This document shows, in pieces, positions 45,230 through 52,769 of a stretch of 52,769 nt of DNA; the first letter of the stretch is position 1, and every line of letters starts with the position of its first letter. Source of the DNA: Gracilimonas sp. (lineage in GTDB: Bacteria; Bacteroidota; Rhodothermia; Balneolales; Balneolaceae); NCBI GenBank assembly GCA_022450045.1, contig JAKURD010000021.1, forward strand, positions 1 through 52,769. The letters run 5' to 3'. The position numbers were made by a program, and so were the translations under genes. A model generated the notes under the pieces. It worked only from the letters and a program-made list of their open reading frames with translations, searched no databases and had not been told where the DNA came from.

Positions 45230-46555
45230 TTATAAAGACTTCCCAGCCTTAAAGCCAAGTTTAGCTAATTCCCAGTAAGAGGCATGCCGTTTCACAGCTC
45301 CTTTCAGCATATCTTTAGATTTCGGTGTTGGTTCATTCTTGATGGAGAAAAACTGTCGGCCGAAGTCACAGATTAAATTCGGTACTTTTTGCTGCATGGT
45401 TTCGGTGTGAAGGAGATGCACAGCATCCTGGAATCCGTTGATGTCCTTCATTACATAACTTTCATCCATCACTTTTCGATATTCCTTTAACGTAGCCGAG
45501 CTGAAATCGCCTTTTTCTTTGGCTTTTACGATAGTCTCAGCAGCTAAAATTCCGGAGCGCATAGCATAATCCATTCCCTGGATGGCTTTTCCGGCGTTCA
45601 TTAATAAATTAGCTGACTCACCGGCCAATAAAATTCCGTCTTTGTATAATTCTTTCGGCATGGCCCGCTTATCACCGGAGGAAACCACGTGGGCAGAATA
45701 TTCCACAACTTCTCCATCTTTGATGATATCGGAAATAGCAGGGTGCGTTTTGAAATGATTAAGTACATCGTGCGGGCTTTTCTTTTTCTCTCTCATGTCT
45801 TTGATGCCCAGCACCAGTCCCAGAGAAATAGTATCGCGGTTGGTATATAGGAATCCACCGCCTTCAATGCCATCGGTGGCCCAGCCTACAAATTCATTGC
45901 TCATTCCGCTGAGTCCGTTAAGCTGAAATTTTTGCTCCAGTACTTCCTGATCAAAGCGGATGATTTCTTTGATACCGGTTAGCATGTGGTCGGCAGGAAC
46001 GTAATCATCTTGTAAACCAACCTGCCGTGTAAGCAAATTGTTCACGCCCTCAGCAATGATCACTGAATCGGCATGGAATTCATCTTCCCCCGTTTTGATA
46101 CCCACGGCCTTATCGTTTTCCATCAGCACTTCATCCACTTTGATGTTGGTGGCAATGAAGGAATCCATAGCAAAGTCAGAAGCATCAATGGCTTCCTGCA
46201 CTTTACCTGAAAGCCAATTGTCAAATTTCGAGCGAAGCACAACTACCCCGTTATAAGGAGTTTCATTGAAGTGCGAAGATTTGAAATCGAGAGTAAAAGC
46301 TGATTGTTCATCCATGAGGGTAAGCCGGCGATGATTGATGAATCGCTCCCAGCCACCGTCTTCCTCTTCCCAGTAATTTGGAACGAGTTTGGCGAGATCA
46401 CTTCCCCAAAGAACGCCGCCGGACACATTTTTGGATCCGGCAAACTCACCTCGCTCAATAAGAAGGAATTTCATGTTCTTACGGGCGAGGGTCATGGCCG
46501 CAGCCAATCCTGCCACGCCACCGCCAATTACTATACAATCAAATTTTTCGTCCAT
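45230..46555 (-). CDS. fixC: FixC-type electron transfer flavoprotein:quinone oxidoreductase
   Basis: The 441-residue protein begins with the FAD motif Val-Ile-Gly-Gly-Gly-Val-Ala-Gly-Leu near residues 9-17 and has Gly-Ser-Lys-Asn-Val-Ser-Gly-Gly near residue 42 and Leu-Leu-Ala-Gly-Glu-Ser-Ala-Asn-Leu near 302, typical of FixC/ETF-QO flavin domains. It lacks the C-terminal ferredoxin domain of full ETF-QO; FixX is separate. It takes electrons from the FixAB flavoprotein and passes them to FixX and quinone. It follows the EtfA gene after a repeat-filled gap of about 90 bases. Confidence 0.93.
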   Translation of the reverse strand: MDEKFDCIVIGGGVAGLAAAMTLARKNMKFLLIERGEFAGSKNVSGGVLWGSDLAKLVPNYWEEEDGGWERFINHRRLTLMDEQSAFTLDFKSSHFNETPYNGVVVLRSKFDNWLSGKVQEAIDASDFAMDSFIATNIKVDEVLMENDKAVGIKTGEDEFHADSVIIAEGVNNLLTRQVGLQDDYVPADHMLTGIKEIIRFDQEVLEQKFQLNGLSGMSNEFVGWATDGIEGGGFLYTNRDTISLGLVLGIKDMREKKKSPHDVLNHFKTHPAISDIIKDGEVVEYSAHVVSSGDKRAMPKELYKDGILLAGESANLLMNAGKAIQGMDYAMRSGILAAETIVKAKEKGDFSSATLKEYRKVMDESYVMKDINGFQDAVHLLHTETMQQKVPNLICDFGRQFFSIKNEPTPKSKDMLKGAVKRHASYWELAKLGFKAGKSL

Positions 46556-46562
46556 AAGGGAA

Positions 46563-46648
46563 ATTTTGAATGTTGAATTTTAAATGCTGAATTAAATTGG
46601 ATCTTCAAACAGGGCCAATTCAACATTCAACATTTAGCATTTAAAATT
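46563..46648. repeat. Palindromic low-complexity spacer
   Basis: AATGTTGAATTTTAAATGCTGAATT and the inverted CCAATTCAACATTCAACATT-type sequence form a long imperfect inverted repeat around a short centre. Similar words, for example AACATTTAAAATTCAA, recur at 47650-47740, so this is a dispersed palindromic spacer element. Confidence 0.55.
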
Positions 46649-47621
46649 AATTTTTAATTTTTTTAATTTCTTCGATGAAGGGTGGAAGTACTTTGTATAA
46701 GTCTCCAACAATTCCGTAGTCTGCAATTTCGAAGATGGGGGCGTCGGGATCTTTATTGATGGCCACGATCACTTTGGAGTTTGCCATCCCGGCTACGTGC
46801 TGAATAGCACCTGAAATTCCCACGGCTATGTATAACTGTGGAGAAACTACTTTCCCGGTCTGTCCGATCTGTAAGCTCGGATCGTAAACGCCGGCTTCTG
46901 TTAACGCACGGGAAGCTCCGATTCCGGCATTCAACACTTCTGCCAGCTCAGAGATCAGCTTTTGGCCTTCTTCATCCTTCACTCCACGACCGGCAGCTAC
47001 AATAGATTCTGCTTCGTTAAGGTCGATGGTATCACCGGAAGCGGAGATAATTTCTTTGAGGGTTGCTTTCAGCTCGCTGTCATCCATGCTGAAATCGACA
47101 TTCGCCACTTCTGCTGAAGTTTCATTTTCAGCCAGGTCATACGAACCGGATCGGATAGAAACAAGCACGGTGTCGCCTTTAGCTTCGGTGTTGGAAATGA
47201 TCTTGGCTGCCATAACCGGTCGCTTGGCTTTAACGCCACCGTCCATCAATTCAAAAGAAGAAACATCCGGAAGTACGGCTGCATTTTGATTGGCAGCAAG
47301 CGCACCTAAAATATCTTTAGTGCCTTCTGTAGAAGCAAATGCAAACACGGAAGGATTTGCGGATTCCATCACTTTAACCAAAGCTTTTAACAACGGAGTG
47401 TTCATGTGATTTTTGAAGATCGGGTCTTCTACTACATACACCTTGGAAGCACCATATTTCTGAATGCCTTCCACAAAAGAAGAAGCGTTGGCATCTACAA
47501 CTACAGCCTCAACAGAATGTCCGCTTTGGTCAGCGAGCTGCTTGCAATGAGAAAGTACCTCTAATGATGATCGTTTTATTTTGCCGTCTGCAATGGCGAT
47601 GTGTGTTAAAATTGTACTCAT
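46647..47621 (-). CDS. etfA: Electron transfer flavoprotein alpha subunit (FixB-like)
   Basis: The 324-residue protein has the EtfA domain pair. The N-terminal part holds Leu-Ala-Asp-x-Ser-Gly-His-like strands; the C-terminal FAD domain holds Val-Ala-Ala-Gly-Arg-Gly-Val near residue 206, Gly-Ala-Ser-Arg-Ala near 235, Gln-Ile-Gly-Gln-Thr-Gly-Lys-Val near residue 253 and Ala-Val-Gly-Ile-Ser-Gly-Ala-Ile-Gln-His. It binds FAD and passes electrons to FixC. Its partner EtfB lies upstream. Confidence 0.95.
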   Translation of the reverse strand: MSTILTHIAIADGKIKRSSLEVLSHCKQLADQSGHSVEAVVVDANASSFVEGIQKYGASKVYVVEDPIFKNHMNTPLLKALVKVMESANPSVFAFASTEGTKDILGALAANQNAAVLPDVSSFELMDGGVKAKRPVMAAKIISNTEAKGDTVLVSIRSGSYDLAENETSAEVANVDFSMDDSELKATLKEIISASGDTIDLNEAESIVAAGRGVKDEEGQKLISELAEVLNAGIGASRALTEAGVYDPSLQIGQTGKVVSPQLYIAVGISGAIQHVAGMANSKVIVAINKDPDAPIFEIADYGIVGDLYKVLPPFIEEIKKIKN

Positions 47622-47649
47622 TCGTTTATTCGTCTTATTTAAAAAGTTT

Positions 47650-47738
47650 TCCTGAAAATAATGTTAAATGTTAAGCGCTAAATGTTAAATGTAATTTGGT
47701 CCATCTAACATTTAAAATTCAATCACTTAACATTAAAT
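47650..47738. repeat. Palindromic spacer between etfB and etfA
   Basis: The gap contains repeated AATGTTAAATG and GCGCTAAATG words and the inverted CATCTAACATTTAAAATTC sequence, similar to the spacer at 46563-46648. It may be a degenerate member of the same repeat family. Confidence 0.45.
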
Positions 47739-48503
47739 AACGTTTGCTTCCGTATCCAGCAGTTGTGCTACTTCGCGGGCGATCTCACCGGCTTCGCCTT
47801 CAAATTTCTTGCCGGCTTCACGTTCGGGCTTTTCTTCATAGCCGAGAACGGTAGTACTGGCCGTCAGGTCATCCTCATTTAAACCAAGGGATGAAAGTTC
47901 AACTTGCTCCATAGGTTTTCGTTTTGATGCCATAATTCCTTTCAAATTGGGAATGCGCGGCTCGTTCATATCATTAGAACAGGTAACGGCGCAAGGGGTT
48001 GGCAGTTCGATCATTTCCTGACCGGTATCGCCCTGACGTTTTACGATAAGCTTCCCTTCTTCGGCCTCAAGTCCAACCGCGTTGGTGGCATAGGGGAGAT
48101 TCAGCATTTCAGCTACCATGCTTCCGGTCAATCCGGCATCGGTATCCTGAGATTGTTTTCCAAGTGAAAGCACATCGTATTCTTTATCCTCAAAAAACCT
48201 GGCAAGGATTCGGGCATAGGAGCCGGAATCATAATCTCCATTTCCTTCGGTTACAATATGAGTAGCTTTATCAGCACCCATGGCCAAGGCTTTTCGGATG
48301 GTCTCGGATGCTTTGGATGTTCCAATACTGACTACTTCCACTTCACCGCCGTGTTTCTCTTTTAAGACGAGGGCTTCTTCCACAGCAGAAGCATCATAGG
48401 CGTTGAGGATCTGACGATCGGCATCTTGAATTAATTTACCGTCTTTGATCTGAAGAGGTGCGTTCACATCGGGCACCATTTTAATACATACGTAGAATTT
48501 CAT
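47733..48503 (-). CDS. etfB: Electron transfer flavoprotein beta subunit (FixA-like)
   Basis: The 256-residue protein shows the EtfB pattern: Cys-Ile-Lys-Met-Val-Pro-Asp, Asn-Ala-Tyr-Asp-Ala-Ser-Ala-Val-Glu-Glu-Ala near residue 36, Ala-Leu-Ala-Met-Gly-Ala-Asp-Lys-Ala and Gly-Lys-Gln-Ser-Gln-Asp-Thr-Asp near residue 117. Together with FixB, FixC and FixX it would form a FixABCX complex, which can use NADH to reduce ferredoxin and quinone by flavin bifurcation; whether this set bifurcates is not decided by eye. It is first in the minus-strand operon. Confidence 0.95.
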   Translation of the reverse strand: MKFYVCIKMVPDVNAPLQIKDGKLIQDADRQILNAYDASAVEEALVLKEKHGGEVEVVSIGTSKASETIRKALAMGADKATHIVTEGNGDYDSGSYARILARFFEDKEYDVLSLGKQSQDTDAGLTGSMVAEMLNLPYATNAVGLEAEEGKLIVKRQGDTGQEMIELPTPCAVTCSNDMNEPRIPNLKGIMASKRKPMEQVELSSLGLNEDDLTASTTVLGYEEKPEREAGKKFEGEAGEIAREVAQLLDTEANVI

Positions 48504-48661
48504 TCGCTAAGATTTTTCAACTTCAAAATTTCAATTATGGAACCGCTTTTTTGGGCGCCTAATATACAAAACCAGCAGATAAATATTTTAGTTCTAAAGA
48601 TGTTTGGTTGATTTAAATACCGCCCATCATGGGTGTATCATATCAGATCTATTTGAATATT

Positions 48662-48847
48662 TTATGAATTGCCAGAATTACGGGATTGCAGCTTGCTTAA
48701 AGCATCCCACGCCACACCAAATAAAATCAGGGTTGAGCCAGCATAAAGAGCATTGAAAGAACTTGTATTAACATAAATATACACCAAATCGATGACAACC
48801 ATTGTCAGTAATACAGAAATAAGGATCTTTTGAGTTTTAGTTTTCAT
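48662..48847 (-). CDS. Small two-helix membrane protein
   Basis: I do not recognise this 61-residue protein. It has two hydrophobic segments of about 20 residues joined by a short polar loop, and ends in a polar Ser/Asn-rich tail. It lies just after the PorD-like gene (6 bases from stop to start, same strand), so it may be cotranscribed. The fairly even codon use and start position support a real gene, but it may be chance. Confidence 0.5.
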   Translation of the reverse strand: MKTKTQKILISVLLTMVVIDLVYIYVNTSSFNALYAGSTLILFGVAWDALSKLQSRNSGNS

Positions 48848-48853
48848 GGCCTT

Positions 48854-49786
48854 TCAATTTTGCAAATTTTCGTAATTGGATAAATGCCCCTGATCGGTTT
48901 GCCTTAACACCTCGTAAGCTTCAAGCCGGATATTAGTTTCAGCATGTTCAAAAACAGCGGCAATTTCACGGGATTTGGCATCAAAGAAAATATCGAATAA
49001 GTAGTTGCTGGTTGAGCGGCGCTTAGCAGTTTGTATTTCTTTAAGGGCATTCAGGATTTCTTGGCGCGCCCGGGTCGGTTCATCTACAAAGCGGTCGAGT
49101 CCAAGCCGGTGATATTGATAATAGGCCAGCCTCAATGGGCGGTACCCGGAAGAAACCAAGTCGCTGATAAGCATATTTCGATTTCTTCTGTTATTCGTAT
49201 TGCGCGACCAACCAACGGCCGAGGTTGTTAGTGCGAGATTCAGAATATTCTGAGCCCTCCCAAAATAATCGGAACCTCCCAATTCAGCGAAGGTGTCAAA
49301 ATCGTATCCCAACATCACATAACTATAGAAATCAATGAATCCGGTCAGGGCATCAAATTGCAATTCATCATGGATCAGGGATTTACCTTCCGGATAATTG
49401 AATTGCCAGGCATTGTCACTCAGTAAAACAGTCGTTGTTTTGGCCGTTGTATTATAGACCGGGCGCTGAACCTGAAAAACCACTTCAGCGGAGAATGTAA
49501 AATCAGAGCTGCCACTGGTAAACCCGATCTCTATCTGACAGTTTATACGTTCTTCCTCATCAAAAACTTCTTCGGTCCAGTTATATTCATTGATATAGCT
49601 TTCCAGTACAGGCTTTAGATTTTCAATATAGTTGAATGAAGATCCTTCAAGCTGCTCAGTATTTAGATTTATGGTACAATTAAATTCCTGGGCATTAGCA
49701 ACGGATATAAAGACAACAAAAAATATTCCGCAAAAAATAATGGGCTTTAGTACTTTAACCGATATTCTGTGATTTTTCATATCCAT
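48854..49786 (-). CDS. porD: DUF4835 (PorD-like) protein
   Basis: The 310-residue protein has a signal peptide ending near Asn-Ala-Gln and the DUF4835 pattern: Asn-Cys-Thr-Ile-Asn near residue 35, Glu-Arg-Ile-Asn-Cys-Gln-Ile near residue 80, Gln-Arg-Pro-Val-Tyr-Asn-Thr, and Tyr-Tyr-Gln-Tyr-His-Arg-Leu-Gly-Leu-Asp near residue 227. DUF4835 includes PorD, linked to type IX secretion in Bacteroidota. I use ATG 49786 (49780 is a second choice); the longer frame from 49822 would overlap the divergent gene at 49804. Its divergent neighbour is a PorV/OMP-like gene. Confidence 0.85.
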   Translation of the reverse strand: MDMKNHRISVKVLKPIIFCGIFFVVFISVANAQEFNCTINLNTEQLEGSSFNYIENLKPVLESYINEYNWTEEVFDEEERINCQIEIGFTSGSSDFTFSAEVVFQVQRPVYNTTAKTTTVLLSDNAWQFNYPEGKSLIHDELQFDALTGFIDFYSYVMLGYDFDTFAELGGSDYFGRAQNILNLALTTSAVGWSRNTNNRRNRNMLISDLVSSGYRPLRLAYYQYHRLGLDRFVDEPTRARQEILNALKEIQTAKRRSTSNYLFDIFFDAKSREIAAVFEHAETNIRLEAYEVLRQTDQGHLSNYENLQN

Positions 49787-49803
49787 GATTATGGTGACTG
49801 ACA

Positions 49804-50628
49804 ATGATACGAATACAACCACTTCTTTTTAAAATTTCTTTGGTGCTTATTTTTGGGGTGATGAGCTTACCGGCTTATTCACAGCTCATAATGGGAGCCA
49901 AAGGGTTAGGCATGGGGCAAGCTGCCACGGCGCTTCCCGGCTACGACTGGTCTCTTTTTTCAAACCCGGCATTACTAAATGGCAACGATACATCTGTAGG
50001 GTTTTATGGTTTGCGGAATTATGGTTTTGCAGAGATCACCGATATGTCTGCCATGGCAAGCATGCCCACCGGCTATGGGGTTGCTGCGCTGGGATTTCAC
50101 CGGTATGGTGATAATCTTTTCAATGAAACAAGAATTCGGCTGGGGTATAAAAACGAATGGCAGATGCTCCACTTTGGGTTGGTAGCCAACTATAATCATA
50201 TCTCTTTTGGAGCCAATTATGGCTCAGGCGGTGCTTTGGGATTGGATGTGGGGATAGCAGCTGAAATTACAGATGATCTTTGGGTTGGGGCTCGCTCAAC
50301 AAATGTGAATCGCCCGGAGTACCAATATCAAAGCATGAATGAATATTTACCGCGCGAAATTTCTATAGGCCTTTCTTATGGTTTGAATGAACTTGCAGTA
50401 TTGGCTTTTGATATGGTGAAAGACGTTCGATTCCCTGCTTCATATCGGGGAGGGCTTGAAATAAGCGTGATCGAAAACTTAAAAGGAAGAATAGGGGTCA
50501 CCACCGAACCGTTAAGTTACTCAATGGGCTTTGGCTATGGTATGGATCGGTGGGATATCAATTTTGCGGTTCAGAAACATGAACTCCTTGGATTTAGTCC
50601 GGGCATTGATTTCATGATCTATTTTTGA
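49804..50628 (+). CDS. PorV/PorQ-like outer-membrane beta-barrel protein
   Basis: The 274-residue protein has a signal peptide ending near Tyr-Ser-Gln and a barrel pattern with Gly-Ala-Lys-Gly-Leu-Gly-Met-Gly-Gln-Ala-Ala-Thr-Ala and Ser-Asn-Pro-Ala-Leu-Leu, as in PorV/UPF0164-type outer-membrane proteins. It ends in Phe-Met-Ile-Tyr-Phe, a barrel C-terminus. A role in type IX secretion is suggested by similarity and by the divergent PorD-like gene. It overlaps the next start by one base. Confidence 0.8.
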   Translation: MIRIQPLLFKISLVLIFGVMSLPAYSQLIMGAKGLGMGQAATALPGYDWSLFSNPALLNGNDTSVGFYGLRNYGFAEITDMSAMASMPTGYGVAALGFHRYGDNLFNETRIRLGYKNEWQMLHFGLVANYNHISFGANYGSGGALGLDVGIAAEITDDLWVGARSTNVNRPEYQYQSMNEYLPREISIGLSYGLNELAVLAFDMVKDVRFPASYRGGLEISVIENLKGRIGVTTEPLSYSMGFGYGMDRWDINFAVQKHELLGFSPGIDFMIYF

Positions 50629-52691
50629 TGACTAAACGGCTTATCCGCATATCATTTTTTTTGCCATTCGGGATTATGGTAATGGTACCGATCACAAGTT
50701 GGGCGCAGCAGCAGGATACCACTACGGTTGAAGAACAACTTGAGCGTGCCTTTGAGGAATTGGATCCTGAAGAATCGGGATTGACCGGCGAGCAGCTCAC
50801 TCAATTTTTGGAGGATCTCTCCTCTAATCCCATAAATATAAACCGTGCAGGACTTGATGATCTTCTTCAGGTGCCGGGCATCAACCTGAAAATAGCTCGT
50901 GCCATTATAGACTATCGCGGAGAAAAACCATTTGAGACCCGTGAAGAGTTGTTGGAAGTTAGTGGTATTGGTCCCGCAACCTATCGCCGAATGCAGCCAT
51001 ATGTAACCATAGGGGGAACAGGCGCGCAATTCAGAGATATGTATATGCGTCCTGAATATTGGCTCGCAGATCGGAAATTCGACATTTTTTCCCGCTATCA
51101 GCAGGATAACGAACAAAGAGAGGGGTACAGGCGGCCGGATTCATTGGGAGGCTACCTGGGAAGTCCGGTGAAATACTACCAGAGGTTGAGGATGACCACC
51201 AACCATCTTTCCGTAAACCTCACTCAGGAAAAAGATCCGGGGGAAACCCTCAATGGTATTACTGATTTTGATTACAACTCCAGCCACATCGCATTTGTTG
51301 ATAACGGTAAATTGAATGATCTGGTGATCGGAGATTACAGCGTCAGTTTTGGACAAGGTTTGGTGCTATGGTCGGGTGGAGCATTTGGAAAAGGGCGTGA
51401 AGTTACCGGCACTGTCAGCAAAAATGAGCGGGGCATCAAACCGTATTCATCAGCTCAGGAAACGGATTTTTTCAGAGGTGTGGCAGCTTCATATGGGGAA
51501 ACAGTGGAGCTTACGGTCTTTTATTCTGACCGAGCCAGAACGGCCTCCATCATTGAAGGAGATACCACAAGATTTCCAAGTTCAGCAGGATTTCATCGTA
51601 CAGAGAACGAACTCAAACGGAAAGATAATATTGACCAAAAAACTTATGGAGGACGTGTACGTGTTGATACCCGTTTTGGTCTGATAGGCGCCACCGGTTA
51701 TTACAATTCATTCAGCAGTTACATTGCTCAGGGAACCTCGATCAGCAACCGGTTTGATTTTGAGGGGTCTGACCATTCCGTTTTTGGGGTTGATTATCGG
51801 GGATTGATCCGGAATGCGTTTGTATTTGGCGAAGTTGCAAGAAGTGAAAACGGCGGCTTTGGAGCGGTAGCCGGATTAGAAGCTCCTGTTGGAGAGGATA
51901 CGGAACTGGCGCTTTTATATCGTAATTATCAGCGGGATTTTCAATCCTTTTTTGCAAGCGGATTCGGGGAACGCTCATCGGCTCCGCAAAACGAAGAAGG
52001 ACTTTACATTGGCCTACGACACGATCTGAATCAAAAAGTAATGCTAAGCGGCTATTTCGATCAATATCGATTTGCGTCTCCGACCTTCGGAACCACGCAA
52101 GCCACCGGTGGATTCGATATGCTGGGGCTTGTGGAAGTGTTTTTCAATTCACAGTTAAATGTGTACTTGTTACTTCGCAATGAAATTCAGGATGAGGAGT
52201 ATGTGGTAGTGAACGAAATGGGGAAAGGAGAGCTAAGAGTTGGACAAGAAAAAAGGTCGAGCATTCGTGCTAACTTTGAATATCATGTTAGCCCGATGGT
52301 ACGTTTACGCTCAAGAGTCGAATATGTGCGAAATCAGGAGGCAGGGGGCATACAAGAAGACGGGTTTTTGATTTACCAGGATCTTAGGATACAGCCAATT
52401 CTGAAGTTACGGGTAGATGGGCGAATCAGTTTGTTTGATACTGACAGCTTTACCACTCGGGTCTATCAATTTGAAAGTGACCTGCTTTATGTGCTTTCCA
52501 ATACGGTGCTGTATAACCAGGGGCAGCGTGCTTACATAGCCTTAAAATATGATATTACCGAATTTGCTGATATATGGTTCAAATATGGTATCACCATTTT
52601 TGAAGATACCCAGGTTTTGGGCAGCGGATTGGGAGAGGTTCGGGGTAATAAAAGAAGTTCTATTGGGCTACAAGTCAGGTTTCAGTTTTAA
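50628..52691 (+). CDS. Helix-hairpin-helix plus outer-membrane barrel protein
   Basis: The 687-residue protein has a signal peptide ending near Ser-Trp-Ala-Gln, then two helix-hairpin-helix units (Ile-Asn-Arg-Ala-Gly-Leu-Asp-Asp-Leu-Leu-Gln-Val-Pro-Gly-Ile and Glu-Leu-Leu-Glu-Val-Ser-Gly-Ile-Gly) near residues 68-125, as in ComEA. The remaining about 550 residues show alternating barrel strands and end with Gln-Val-Arg-Phe-Gln-Phe, an outer-membrane barrel terminus. Such HhH-barrel proteins occur in Bacteroidota-like genomes; DNA uptake is a guess. ATG 50628 overlaps the previous stop (ATGA), so a TTG three bases earlier is not needed. Confidence 0.85.
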   Translation: MTKRLIRISFFLPFGIMVMVPITSWAQQQDTTTVEEQLERAFEELDPEESGLTGEQLTQFLEDLSSNPININRAGLDDLLQVPGINLKIARAIIDYRGEKPFETREELLEVSGIGPATYRRMQPYVTIGGTGAQFRDMYMRPEYWLADRKFDIFSRYQQDNEQREGYRRPDSLGGYLGSPVKYYQRLRMTTNHLSVNLTQEKDPGETLNGITDFDYNSSHIAFVDNGKLNDLVIGDYSVSFGQGLVLWSGGAFGKGREVTGTVSKNERGIKPYSSAQETDFFRGVAASYGETVELTVFYSDRARTASIIEGDTTRFPSSAGFHRTENELKRKDNIDQKTYGGRVRVDTRFGLIGATGYYNSFSSYIAQGTSISNRFDFEGSDHSVFGVDYRGLIRNAFVFGEVARSENGGFGAVAGLEAPVGEDTELALLYRNYQRDFQSFFASGFGERSSAPQNEEGLYIGLRHDLNQKVMLSGYFDQYRFASPTFGTTQATGGFDMLGLVEVFFNSQLNVYLLLRNEIQDEEYVVVNEMGKGELRVGQEKRSSIRANFEYHVSPMVRLRSRVEYVRNQEAGGIQEDGFLIYQDLRIQPILKLRVDGRISLFDTDSFTTRVYQFESDLLYVLSNTVLYNQGQRAYIALKYDITEFADIWFKYGITIFEDTQVLGSGLGEVRGNKRSSIGLQVRFQF

Positions 52692-52769
52692 ATAGGGTCT
52701 AGTGAAGCATAGCATGTTATGAATCTTTGTAACATATTGCTGTGCAATGAATAACAAGTATTATAAGCG
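52692..52769. other. Short 3' tail without gene
   Basis: The last 78 bases hold no gene. An imperfect inverted repeat (AGCATGTTA with TAACATATTGCT at about 52707-52743) could be a weak terminator of the HhH-barrel gene. Confidence 0.3.

Noticed and set aside
51349..51684. Plus-strand 111-residue frame inside the HhH-barrel gene
   Set aside because: Alternative frame of a continuous barrel protein; no family features.
1..52769. tRNA, rRNA, CRISPR arrays, phage or transposase genes
   Set aside because: I looked for regular repeat arrays, cloverleaf-like sequence and transposase motifs by eye and saw none. A tRNA scan could still reveal a missed gene.

Overview
The window looks like a chromosomal segment of a bacterium of the Balneolota / Rhodothermota / Bacteroidota group (a Balneola- or Gracilimonas-like organism). 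This is inferred from a PorD-like (DUF4835) protein with a PorV-like outer-membrane protein, DUF4382 lipoprotein style, AT-rich intergenic regions with weak ribosome binding sites, a mevalonate pathway and HSA32-like ComA. I see no rRNA, tRNA, CRISPR array or transposase. The dominant theme is nitrogen-oxide respiration and nitric oxide handling, with a denitrification-type copper nitrite reductase and a heme-copper NO reductase cluster.

Layout. 1-5690: a stress/NO block with a truncated membrane protein, a DUF59 protein, a DUF2249 protein, a 7Fe ferredoxin and heme A synthase on the minus strand, then a RIC/ScdA-like di-iron protein, a SufR-like regulator, a three-domain DUF2249 protein and a Crp/Fnr (DNR-like) regulator on the plus strand. 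5675-8003: an Fnr/DNR-type box followed by an MmgE/PrpD-ComA pair. 8196-14640: miscellaneous metabolism (acyl-ACP thioesterase, two AhpD-like proteins, DUF488, orphan SdhC-like cytochrome b, SDR, glutamine amidotransferase, YggS, ThiD). 14741-19236: a heme-copper-oxidase-like membrane protein divergent from DUF6448, HMA and P1B-ATPase genes, with a second Fnr/DNR-type box between them. 19296-23786: mevalonate pathway from HMG-CoA to IPP in three ORFs, one of them an HMG-CoA reductase-mevalonate kinase fusion. 23915-25711: a Cys-rich protein I do not recognise.

25944-30401: nirK, nirV, a SCO protein, a cupredoxin and a porin-like barrel, an evident nitrite-reduction operon. 30675-32471 is a decayed CocE/NonD hydrolase. 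32664-39777 (minus strand) is a six-gene NO reductase cluster: a second heme-copper-like subunit, a 48-residue membrane peptide, a CuA subunit II, a catalytic subunit I with a Gln where oxygen reductases have the cross-linked Tyr, a membrane-fused SCO protein, and a very large cytochrome b / ferredoxin / FlpD fusion. A divergent Rrf2 (NsrR-like) regulator at 40032 faces two perfect 20-bp operators 33 bp apart.

40482-52769: a DUF488/antitoxin remnant, a flavin oxidoreductase, DUF3095, a DUF4382 lipoprotein, a FixABCX-like electron-transfer flavoprotein cluster interrupted by a frameshifted four-helix-bundle (S23-like) gene flanked by inverted repeats, and a divergent pair of cell-envelope genes ending with an HhH-plus-barrel protein.

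How they fit: NirK would make NO from nitrite in the periplasm; the 32-40 kb cluster would remove it; RIC, DUF2249, DUF59 and ferredoxin genes would protect or rebuild Fe-S clusters; heme A synthase, SCO proteins and the P1B-ATPase/HMA pair would supply heme and metals; Rrf2, SufR-like and Crp/Fnr regulators would sense NO or low oxygen. The most unusual parts are the two heme-copper-like proteins lacking the helix VII His pair and the cytochrome b-ferredoxin-FlpD fusion. All functions are inferred from motif recognition by eye; no search was run.
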